A stretch of 21,470 nt of DNA from Saprolegnia diclina VS20 (taxonomy: Eukaryota; Oomycota; Saprolegniomycetes; Saprolegniales; Saprolegniaceae). The first letter of the stretch is position 1; the number at the start of each line of letters is the position of its first letter. Made by a program: the position numbers and the translations under genes. Positions 1 to 8,700 of this stretch are shown here, in pieces. A model generated the notes under the pieces. That model did not search any database. It saw only the letters and a program-made list of their open reading frames with translations, and was not told the origin of the DNA. The stretch lies in NCBI RefSeq assembly GCF_000281045.1, contig NW_008246092.1:73645-95114 (forward strand), read 5' to 3'.

Positions 1-53
1 CCGGGGGCCGTGGGGTCTGAGAGCCTTTTCTAGGGTCCGAAAGAGCTGACCGT

Positions 54-77
54 ACCCTAGGGTGGCGCAAGACCCCC
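54..77. repeat. Short GC-rich repeat, copy 1
   Basis: This 24-bp block starts ACCCTAGGGT and ends GACCCCC. A second block at 1540-1563 starts and ends the same way and matches at about 19 of 24 positions. The two copies lie on either side of the transposon at 126-1273. They could be remnants of an older repeat into which the transposon inserted, or chance similarity of C-rich DNA. Nothing coding is visible in 1-122. Confidence 0.25.
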
Positions 78-122
78 GGGACTCTTTCAGAGCATTGTAC
101 GCTGCTTTGTTGGAGACAAACG

Positions 123-125
123 TTA
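123..125. repeat. Target-site duplication TTA, left
   Basis: TTA directly precedes the left inverted repeat and is matched by TTA at 1274-1276 after the right one. Three bases alone are weak evidence, but they sit exactly at the edges of a perfect 16-bp inverted repeat. Confidence 0.65.
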
Positions 126-1273
126 GGCCGAGTTCAGATAATTCTGGACATTTGGACATTTTAAAATCCGTGCATTTTGGATTTTTTAATATCCGTTTAT
201 TTCGGTGAAAAATCTGAACTCGACGAAAAATCATGTGGACATTTCGACCTCTCGACACAGCATATCGTTCGACGCCCAACAAGTAACAAGGTTTGTCTGG
301 AGACGTGCGAGAAGTCGTGTGTGAATAGCATACACATTGCAAGATCAACCGAGGGACACTTAGTAACGCGGAGGATGGCCTACTGGGTCGTTCGGCGGGT
401 TGGGCTCAGACTGAAGACCTGTCCGAAGACCAAAGCTGTCAATATACGTATCAAGTCCAGCACTTGGCTCCTAGCTTGATTGATGTAGCTATTGATGTGC
501 AGCACGACGCCGTCTAGTTTAGAGATTGCTCTTGGTGCTTCGGGTCGTGATCGTCCATGTCGCGGCCGGCATGATCCACCTATTTCGTGGCGTTGGCACG
601 CGCCGTCTGCCCTTTGATATCAATGCGCGTGTGGACGTGTGGACCTTGGGGTGCTCAAACTGCTGCGCGGCCATTGCCGCGTGTGCCCGTGACGCCGCCG
701 AGGAAAGAGGCAGTCGCCCTGCCGCTGGGAAACGAGTTCGCCAAGAACCGATCATGGTCGAGGCCGAGGATCTACATGGTATCCTTGGGCACCGTCTAGA
801 CCATGCGCGGGTGACGCGAAGCAGCGGAGCGGGTCGTCCAGGGCGCGCTTGCCGTTGTGCACGAGGAAGCACGCAGCGCCGTCTGGGCAGAGTCGCGCCT
901 GCGACGACGAACGCGGCCTGCGCTATCGATGCGCGCTGTCGGTGAGCTCTTGACTACTCCTGAGCGTGCACTGATCGTGCACCAGCGTCGTTGTCATCCG
1001 GGCGCCGTAATGAGAATGCGACTGGCGCTGACTGGCGCCACTTCCACCGGATGGACCACCGGATGGACCTCTATGAAATGATAATATCCAGAATGCCAAA
1101 ATGTCCAGCAAAAAATCCATCATTTTGGATGGATTTGTTTTGCCGGGTATTCGGCCAGAATATTCGGGAAAATATGCGCATATTTTTATCTGAACTCGAT
1201 TCACTTTGAAAAAAAACGGATATTTAAAATAGCCACCGAATATCCGGATATTTCGATTTATCTGAACTCGGCC
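126..1273. mobile_element. Non-autonomous PIF/Harbinger-like DNA transposon
   Basis: The element starts with GGCCGAGTTCAGATAA (126-141) and ends with its exact reverse complement (1258-1273), a perfect 16-bp terminal inverted repeat. A direct TTA lies just outside each end (123-125 and 1274-1276). A 3-bp TWA duplication with GG-starting inverted repeats is the signature of the PIF/Harbinger superfamily. Extra copies of the repeat core ATCTGAACTCGA occur inside both ends (212-223 and 1186-1199). The ends are AT-rich with many ATCCG/ATATCC motifs, while the middle (about 520-1060) is GC-rich and has short tandem duplications near 1020-1072. No frame resembles a DDE transposase or a Myb-like Harbinger protein; the longest frames (about 120-140 codons) are low-complexity. 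It would therefore have depended on an enzyme from elsewhere. The perfect ends suggest fairly recent movement. Confidence 0.78.
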
Positions 1274-1276
1274 TTA
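1274..1276. repeat. Target-site duplication TTA, right
   Basis: This is the partner of 123-125 and directly abuts the right terminal inverted repeat, as expected for a TWA-targeting Harbinger-type insertion. Confidence 0.65.
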
Positions 1277-1387
1277 GGTATAATGCTTGCGCGGGATACT
1301 GTACCCGAACGCCACTTCGTTGTGGCGATAGAAAACGTCTTTCTCGTCGCAATTGAGCATATCCTCGAGCGGTGTGACACACCGAGA

Positions 1388-1421
1388 ACCATCACTCACG
1401 AGTGATGGTCATTTTTTTTTT
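1388..1421 (+). terminator. Hairpin followed by T-run
   Basis: ACCATCACT (1388-1396) pairs perfectly with AGTGATGGT (1401-1409) across a CACG loop, and a run of ten T follows at 1412-1421. The shape resembles an intrinsic or Pol III terminator. However, no transcript ending here can be identified and Pol III needs only the T-run. It could also be the end of a small RNA or an eroded element. Structure is certain, function is not. Confidence 0.35.
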
Positions 1422-1539
1422 GGCACAAATCGCGGGCACATATCCGGTCATAGGGCTGGGCTGGGATCTCGTACATAACCTAGGGCAATCTACAAACAGG
1501 GATGTATGAGGGGCGGGGGGCGGCCATCATGGCGGGTCC

Positions 1540-1563
1540 ACCCTAGGGTAGGCCTTGACCCCC
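1540..1563. repeat. Short GC-rich repeat, copy 2
   Basis: This is the imperfect second copy of the block at 54-77; both begin ACCCTAGGGT and end GACCCCC. It lies within a very G/C-biased stretch, so chance similarity cannot be excluded. Confidence 0.25.
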
Positions 1564-1800
1564 TGGGTGACCAGGGGTCCTGATACAATTGTACAACCCA
1601 ACCTCATCGAATGTGGTATTTTTGCCATCTTCAACTCCATCTACTGCGTCGCCGCCTTTGATGACCTCTGCGCTCTCACATCATCTGGCCCTCTCTACTT
1701 TTCAGACTGGTACACCCCAGCCAAGGCGTCGCGCATCGCGGAGAGTGTCGTCAACTAGTGAACACCTAGAGCTATCCAAACTTCATGTTTGCGTGCCATC

Positions 1801-1862
1801 CAATTTGAACCAAATAGTTCCGACCAGCCGACCCCACAACGGACCTGTTACCAGCTGAGCTA
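1801..1862 (-). ncRNA. tRNA-like relic or tRNA-derived SINE head
   Basis: Read on the minus strand, TAGCTCAGCTGG (1862-1851) is an exact match to the eukaryotic Pol III A-box, and GGTTCAAATTG (1811-1801) is a good B-box (GGTTCRANTCC). They are 39 bp apart, the normal tRNA spacing. A functional tRNA is unlikely: the 7 bases before the A-box (GCACTAG) have no complement after the T-arm, and the expected G53-C61 pair is broken. The direct repeat ACTAGTG at 1754-1760 and 1862-1868 could be a target duplication around a short insert, which would fit a tRNA-derived SINE fragment. It could also be a plain tRNA pseudogene. Confidence 0.5.
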
Positions 1863-2184
1863 CTAGTGCAATGTACGGTATTTGTCTATCGTGGAGACCA
1901 GCGTCGTGGACAACGTCTTGTGCATCTTTGTCCCCAGCTTCTTTTGCCCAGGGCGAAATGTGGCATATGCCACGAATAAGTAAAAAGGTTGAACTTGGTG
2001 CTTGTGACGTAACCAGCTTCGCTTACCTCGCCAGGTGGTTCTGACGTCACCTCACACCCCTCATGAGCGCCTTCTTCTACGGTACTGCTGTGCATGACCA
2101 AATGCGGTCATGACTCGACTCGTTCGGCTTGTGCTTTACGGATGACATGTTGCAATCATTCGAAACGTATTTCGAGCCGATTGA

Positions 2185-2972
2185 ATGGCGACGCACAGTC
2201 GCCGTCGCGCCGAGTTATGGCTGGACGACGAGCCCGCCGAGCCGATGAAAGAGCTTAGCTTCTCGAGCAACAAGCGGCTCGCCAACGTAGCAAAGGGGCT
2301 TGCCAACCTCGCTTTAAAGCCACGCCGCGCCGTCAACCACAGCGTGCGTCCTCGTGTGGTGCACTGGCGCTGCATGGCAATCGTAGGATCCTCGCCTTTC
2401 ACTTCCGACGCGGCGCTTCGAGGCGCGACAGGCGTCGCTTGCCAGCGATATATCGCGTAACCTCTTGTCGCCGACAGAGCGAGCGCTCGATGCGCACATC
2501 GCTTTTGTGCGCGACCTCGTTGAAGATGGGCGCGTCTTTGAGCTTCGGACCGAGCTGCGAACGTTGAAGCGCGAGGTTTCTTCGTGGAAGGTACACTATT
2601 ACTACGTATACTGTGTCTGGGATCGGAGTGAATAAATCCGACCTCATCTTGTCGGACTAGACACAGTGGGTCTTTCTCAACAAGAGTGGCTCGGCGCTCG
2701 CGTGGCGCGCACCGACGTGGTGGCGACCGACGCCGGCGCGGCCGTCGACATCTGGGTATCTGAGCCGCAGCAATGCGCTGCAGCTGAGTGACGTCGAGGA
2801 CGTCATTTCTACCGCGGTGGAACCCGCGGCGCCGTATACTATCCAGATTACGACGTCAAAGAAAATGCTCTGGGTCGCATGTCGAACCAAGGAGGACCAA
2901 GCCCAAATGGAAGCCAGTGTGATAAAACTGGTCCGCCAAACCAAGCGGCGCCAAGCTGCCCGCAGCAATTAA
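2185..2972 (+). CDS. Small PH-domain-like protein
   Basis: Proposed exons are 2185-2343, 2387-2590 and 2661-2972, giving 224 residues. The introns (2344-2386 and 2591-2660) are GT...TAG; the second could instead end at CAG 2666, removing two codons. The chosen ATG directly follows an in-frame TGA. Residues 1-120 are charged and helical, with an arginine/leucine-rich stretch just before the second intron. The last exon reads like a pleckstrin-homology fold: a WVFLNKSGSALAW strand pair near the start, then PYTIQITTSKKMLWVACR, then an acidic helix that would supply the C-terminal PH helix. PH domains bind phosphoinositides or proteins at membranes. The middle of the domain is unusual (several W and P). 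It lies 512 bp upstream of the next gene on the same strand. The exon joins are good; the domain call is tentative. Confidence 0.5.
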
Positions 2973-3484
2973 AATGACACATTGTTCGTTTTCCTGTAGA
3001 CCGACTAGACAAAAAGAATTAGACTCTGGAACAATGCGCTGTGCCCATGTAGCGCGTAGTGTCCAGTCGTTGGCATCGCGTCGGTCGCCGTCGTCGTGAT
3101 ATCAGGTGCCACGTGAGCTCAAAGATCGTGCGTGGATTTCCACCAATCGTATGCTATCTTGCAGATGGCTTGTCTCTGATTGGGTGACACAGCGTGAGCT
3201 TCAAAGGTGCGTTTGGGGTCCAAACCGCCCCTGTCACACCTTATCTTTAAAAATGCATCAATTGACTAGATGTTTGTATGTATTATAAATGCGAAGATTT
3301 CGAAGCCAGAGAAAAATGACAAAAAGGGAGGCATACAAACCCCAAGTGGGTTCTGCCAAGGGGCGCCCATGGATCGAATTTTGCGTCTCATTCCGCGATT
3401 TCCTTCGATACACAAGGTCCGTCCGTCTACGATCTTAGTGCTCGACGCACGCCAGTAGCTGAGCTCATGGACTAAACGCGTAGC
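2973..3484. other. Intergenic region upstream of the FAD oxidoreductase gene
   Basis: No credible gene is seen here. The part near 3240-3300 is AT-rich and includes ATTATAAAT. A 265-codon frame on the minus strand (3266-4063) runs into here but is the antisense shadow of the FAD oxidoreductase gene. The core promoter motif lies at 3387-3404. Confidence 0.5.
3387..3404 (+). promoter_or_regulatory. Oomycete initiator plus flanking promoter region
   Basis: CTCATTCC (3387-3394) followed by CGATTTCCT (3396-3404) closely matches the published oomycete core promoter: an initiator of type YTCATTYY directly followed by a flanking element CAWTTTNYY, with one mismatch in the latter. It sits about 80-98 bp upstream of the ATG at 3485, a sensible 5' leader length, and on the correct strand. 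It is one of the signs that the DNA is from an oomycete. Confidence 0.6.
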
Positions 3485-5604
3485 ATGGGCAACGTTCACG
3501 GCCACGCGCTGCTCATGGCAGGCCTCACCGCGCTCCTCGTGACGACCATGTGGTTCCTCTCGGCGAAGCGACGCGCCCTGCGCACGTACCGGTACCGCGA
3601 TGGCTTTGCTGCATTTGAGGACACCAAGGCGACGACAACGCCACGGCCCACGCGCATGCCGGTTATTCAAGACCGATACCTCAAGTCCAAGGTGCCGTCG
3701 ACGCTGGATGCGATCGTCGTGGGCAGTGGCATTGGCGGTCTCGGTGTAGCTGCCATCCTCGCGCGCATGGGCTGGCGCGTGCTGGTCTTGGAGCAGCACG
3801 ACCGCGCTGGCGGTGCCACGCACACGTTCGAGGTATGCATCGTTGCCATTATCACGTGCACTGAGAAACGGAATGATTCGCAGGACATGGGCGTCGAGTT
3901 CGACACGGGCACCCACTACATTGGCTCGATCGACCCGCAGTGCCGCGAGTACATGGAGCTCATGGGCATCGGCGACGATGTGCTGCAGTGGGACCCGATC
4001 GGTGCGCACGAAGACGGGTTTGCGTACGACAAGGTGGCCGTCGGCGAAAACGGTAGCTTCCAAGTCGCCTTTCCCGCGGGCCGCGACCGCTTCATTGCCG
4101 AGCTTCTGCGCAAGTTCCCGGACGAGCCCAACCTCAAGGAACAGCTCGAGGCGTACGTCGACCTCTGCGAGCGAGCGACCAAGCTCTCCCAGTGGTACGC
4201 TGACATTGCCTTTTGAGATTGCCGTTTGATGAATCGCGTTTTAGGTTTTACACGCTCAAGGTCGTCGAGCCGCAGTGGCTCGGGTCGCTCTTGATTCGCA
4301 TTGCGCTCTTCTTTGGCGACCGCCACGGCTTTATGCGCCGCAACACGACCGACGTCATCGACAGCATCATCTCCAACAAGCTTCTCCAGCGCGTATTGTG
4401 CGGGCAGTGGTACACCCTCTACTTGTACCTCCTCGTCTCACGTCCATCATGCTGACAGGGGCGACCACGGCGTGCTTCCCGACTCGGCGCCGTTCTACAT
4501 GCACAGCCAGATCGTTATGCACTACATGAATGGCGCGGTCTTTCCCCGTGGCGGGTCGGCCAAGATCGCCGAGGGTCTCGTGCGCTCCATCGAGCAAAGC
4601 GGCGGCCGCGTCCTAGTCAAGGCCTCGGTCGCACAAGTGCTTGTCGAGGGCGGGAAGGCCGTCGGCATCCAGCTTGAGAACGGCGACACCTTCCACGCTC
4701 CCGTCGTCGTCTCGAACATTGGGTTCTTCAACACGCGCGACAAGCTCCTCGACTCGTCGACGCTGGCGACTCTACCTCCCAACTGGCGGCAGTTTGAGGT
4801 CGTCGCCAACGCACAGCGGTCCGTGACCATGTGCTTCCTCTTCGTCTCGCTCGAGGGCACCGTGAGTGAACTGGAGCTGCCGGCCTACAACGTCTGGTCG
4901 TGGCCCGACGTGACGGCGTCGACGACGTACACGGAGCGATTCCAGGAGGTGCTGCAGAAGGACCTCCACGCGAGCACGTCGCGGCCCGTGACGTTTATTG
5001 CGTTTCCGTGCGCCAAAGAGTCGACGTGGCACACGCGGTACCCCGGGAAGAGCAATGCGCTCGTGTTGGCGATGGTCAACTTTGAAGACTTTGCGCCGTG
5101 GGCCCACATGAAGAGCGCCGACCGGGACAAGGACGTCGCGTACCAAGCGATCAAGGCGCAGTGGAAAACCAAGCTCGAGAAGGAGCTGTACGCTTACTAC
5201 CCGCAGCTGCAAGGCAAGGTCAAGGCCATGGACGTGGGCACGCCGCTGAGCTACAACACGTACTTGAACGCAGACAAGGGCGAGGTCTTTGGCCTCGAGA
5301 TGGGCAAGTGGCGCTTTACGCCCGCAGCGTTTGACGTGCTCCGACCATCGACGCCGATTCCAGGTATGTGTGTGTGGCTCTGGATTCTGAAATCTGACAT
5401 CTGAAATCTGGTTTAGGGTTTTACCAGACGGGCCAGGACATTGTCGCGATCGGCATCATGGGTGCGCTCATGTCGGGTGTCGTGACCGCGCACAACATTC
5501 TGCAGTTTGGCCAGTTGCCGTCGCTGGCCAGCGGGCACTTTGACTTGTACGACGACTGCAAGCAAAAAGGTGTCGTGCGACCGTCCAAGGCCACGATGGC
5601 CTAA
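3485..5604 (+). CDS. Retinol saturase/carotenoid isomerase-type FAD oxidoreductase
   Basis: Exons 3485-3832, 3884-4194, 4245-4409, 4459-5363 and 5417-5604 give 638 residues, close to animal all-trans-retinol 13,14-reductase (about 610). Residues 9-26 are a hydrophobic N-terminal anchor, consistent with an ER membrane protein. Residues 75-85 hold the dinucleotide-binding GSGIGG motif, followed by [18 protein letters not shown], the RetSat/CRTISO version of the FAD-binding strand with a conserved [12 protein letters not shown] follows in exon 2, and QWGDHGVLP plus the [17 protein letters not shown] block match the family in the middle. The C-terminus has [20 protein letters not shown], the usual second FAD-contacting region. 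Introns are 49-53 bp and every frame joins cleanly. Members saturate or isomerise conjugated double bonds in polyenes such as retinol or carotenoids; the substrate here is unknown. It converges on the SPRY gene. Confidence 0.88.
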
Positions 5605-5744
5605 GAAGAAGGCTAATTACCCTAACACGGTCCATCCTGCATCCTCTATCCATGGATCAAGTATCTAAACTTCAAGTATCCTGTGGGCACTCGTGTTGTT
5701 TAGAATACTAGTTCGAGTCCCTAACCCTTGGTTGTTCGGTCAGG
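5605..5744. other. Convergent intergenic spacer
   Basis: These 140 bp separate the stop codons of two converging genes and must hold both 3' ends. No AATAAA is evident. The stretch has a B-box-like GTTCGAGTCC near 5711-5720 but no A-box upstream. Confidence 0.5.
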
Positions 5745-8700
5745 CTAGTGGTCGGTGTAGGACGTTGCGTCGTGCTTGATCTGGAGACGCTGCAAGTCGC
5801 CCGAGAGGGTCTCGTCGTCGGTCGTCGCGACATCAAAGCCGGAGGCATACCCGAGACGCTCGATACAGGTCAGATGACGCAGCACGCATCGTATCCCAGG
5901 CGCGACGCTGCTCTCGCGTCGGACAAGCTCCATGACGAGCGGTTTAACCAGCAGCCAGAGAAAGCGACCGCCTATCGTTGGCACCACGCGCAAGAGCTGA
6001 CGGAGCTCAGTGTCGCGCAGTGCTGCAACGTCGCCGTCGAGCAGATGCTGCACCAGCATCGGGTCGCCTTCGCAATGCAGCACGAGCTCGAGCCATGGCA
6101 CCGGTGCGCTCAGTAGCGCACTCTGCACCGCCACATGTCCTTGGTCTACATATCGCATCAGTCTACTCGTCCCAGAAACAAAGCCGCACCAGCAAGCACG
6201 AGGCGGTCCTCGAACGCCGCGCTAATGTCCAGCACCGCGCAGAGCCGCTGCAGGGGGCAGACGCGCAACGTCTCGTCGAGGAGCGACCGAGCCAGCGTGT
6301 GGCGCTGAAGCCGCTCGTGCATGCGCACGGCCCACTCGCCGCCCTTTTCGCTGAACGTCCGGAGCCCCGCGAGCAACAACGGGTGCCACCCCTCGGTGGC
6401 AAGGAATGATGCAAACGACACACTTGACGCGTGCAGCGTCACCCAAATGTAGCAGTTACGGACGACCGAAAAGAGACTTCGGGGCCGAGCTTTGGCCACG
6501 CAGAACGCCAGCAGATGCGGGGGCACGTGCCGGACAAAGGCTCGCAGTCGCCGCCGCGCCGTTTCGGGCAAGAGCGTCGGCATTGTCGCGCGTTGCAACT
6601 GCAGCGTCCAATAGCGCACGGCCACCGCATCGTCGACCAAGCCGACGTCGCTCGGCACGAGGCGTTCGAGCAAGACGAGTTGATCGTAGAGCGCAGCGTC
6701 CTGGACGACGCTCGGACACAAGAGCGGTCGCGACGGGAGGAGTGCCGCGAGGAAGAGGCAGTCGCGCCACGTCGGCGACTCTGCTGCGTGCAGTCGGTCG
6801 AGAAGCACGTGGTCGTGCCACCCGGCAGCGGCCATCGGTGGCAAATGCCGCGGCGCCATCTGAACCAGCGAAAACACCGACGTCGTCGGGTGCGTTGTCG
6901 ACGAATCAGTGGCCAGAGCATCCGGGACAAAGTACTTGACAAGGGTTTGGTGGGACGTCAGTAGCACACGAAACGCAGCGTTCAAGCTATGCGACAGCTG
7001 GAGCTGGACGTGGAGCCAGCTGCCGGCGACGCTCGTCTCGAACGAGCTCCACTTGATTTCGCAGCCCTAGACATATATCACGTGAGGCGGGAGAATCCAC
7101 GTCGGACACGTGTACGTGGCACTGCGAGAGCGTGTTGAGACCGAAGCGGCAATGGCATACGGCGAGCTCCGTGGCTTTGAGCGTCGCGCGCGCCTCACGC
7201 GCAATGGCCTCGATCATCGGGAGGCGCACAAAGTGATAAAATCGGCTTTCCCAGAGCCGGACCGAAAGCACGTCGTTCGCCGGTCGAAGCTGCGCCGTGA
7301 CGACCGATGCCGCCACGGTCGCCGACGCCATATAGGTCCGCTGCGACGCCTGGAACGTCGCCACCGCATGCAGCCCACGCACGAACGCGTCGATGCTCGT
7401 GTCGGCGAGTCGGCTCGTGTCAATTAAGTCGCAGAGGTGACCGCGCAACGCTCCGTCCGGACAGACAGCGAGCAACTTTTCCCAGAGCAGCGACGCTGGC
7501 GACGACGACGGTAGCGTGCTGATCGTGGCTGTGACCAGCGTCGTCCATGCTGGCGATTGAAGCAGCGCGAGTACCTTGGTGAGCATGGCTTCGATTGGCC
7601 GTGAGAAGCGCGGCAACACGAGGGGCACGGACTGTGATGCCACCAGCGTCATCATGAGCGGGTTGGCGCTCACAATGACTTCAATGCTCGGGCCATCGTC
7701 CATGGGCGACTGCAAGAGGCGCTGAAGCTCCTCACGCCGCGCCGTGTCGACTTGCGTCGTTGGCACCCATGTCATGAGGGCACTCGTGGCTGCATTGAGG
7801 AGCTGGACAATCTCGACGCCGTACAGTGCGCAAAATGTCAGCGCTTCCTCTTGGTCGCCGACACTCGCATCGTCGCTGCGGGTGGCCACAAGAAGATGCG
7901 ACGGAAGATCGGCGTCCAGCAGCGCCAAGCGAAGGTGCCCCGATGTGACGACGTGGGAGAGAAGCGACTATGCACGATGGATTGCTATATCGACAAGAGA
8001 AATGCGCGTACCTGGGCCCGCGCGGTTTGCACTGGCGTGTACTCTGTCGGGCGACACCACCATTCGGGGGCGTCGATCCACAGCTGCACCCATTGAAGAA
8101 CGACGTTGACGACCGCGTCAGATGTCGAGAGCGCGACGAGGAGCGCGCGCACACCCGCTGGGCAGTTGTCCTGCTCCAGTGCCTTGGCCATGCGCAACGC
8201 AAGGCTGCACGCAACGTACTCGAGCAAAACGTCATCGTCGTCAGTGCCCGCATGCGCAGTCGTGAGGAACCAGTTGATAATGGGCCGAAGCTCGTAGCGC
8301 CAAAAGGTCATGTCGACCGTCGCGAGGAAGGCGTCGAGCAGCGCGCGGCTCAGAATCGAGTCGCTGCCGCTGCGAGTGACAAGGTCTGCGACGGCGTTGG
8401 GAAGCGCATGCTGGCGGAGGAGCGAGCAAACCAGCACATGTGCCATGCTTTGCACATGGGCTTTCGGACGGTGCGGTGCGGCGCCGAGGTACCCTGCGTG
8501 TTCTAGAATGGGCACGAGCAGCCGCGGCGCCGCGTGCAAGAGTCTCGCTATGATCGGGGCTTCGGCGTACACGACCGGCGTCTCGTCGTTGGGGAGCACC
8601 CACTGCCGCCGCCTGCTAGCAACTTCGTCGAGGAGTCGTCGTTGGAATAAAAGCACACTGCGAAGCTCCGCCATCGCTCGAGCATAAGAAGCGACGAGGC

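Larger units (their letters stand above)
1277..2184. other. Gene-poor interval with repeat relics
   Basis: I see no convincing gene here. Frames at 1555-1758 and 1589-1858 (+) and 1886-2101 (-) are short, have no recognisable domain, and overlap each other or the tRNA-like relic. The interval holds a hairpin with a T-run (1388-1421), the second GC-rich repeat copy (1540-1563), a tRNA-like relic on the minus strand (1801-1862) and a 14-bp palindrome GTGGCATATGCCAC near 1960-1973. Its right part should contain the promoter of the gene starting at 2185. Confidence 0.5.

Noticed and set aside
526-945. 139-codon plus frame inside the transposon (and its minus-strand mirror)
   Set aside because: It shows no transposase motif or recognisable fold, and frames in all directions have similar length in this GC-rich core.
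1555-1858. Two overlapping small plus-strand frames
   Set aside because: They are short, have no domain, run into the tRNA-like relic, and show no splice-supported extension.
1960-1973. Palindrome GTGGCATATGCCAC as an operator
   Set aside because: The sequence is a true 14-bp palindrome, but nothing links it to a gene start or a known factor.
3266-4063. 265-codon minus-strand frame opposite the FAD oxidoreductase
   Set aside because: It lies antisense to confidently identified family motifs (GSGIGG, EQHD) and crosses their intron; long antisense frames are expected in GC-rich DNA.
5711-5720. B-box-like GTTCGAGTCC
   Set aside because: No A-box lies upstream and the flanks cannot form a T-stem, so it is not a tRNA or SINE.
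6406-6964. Overlapping plus-strand frames of 177 codons
   Set aside because: Both are opposite the helical body of the SPRY gene, are Arg/Ala-rich, and have no domain.
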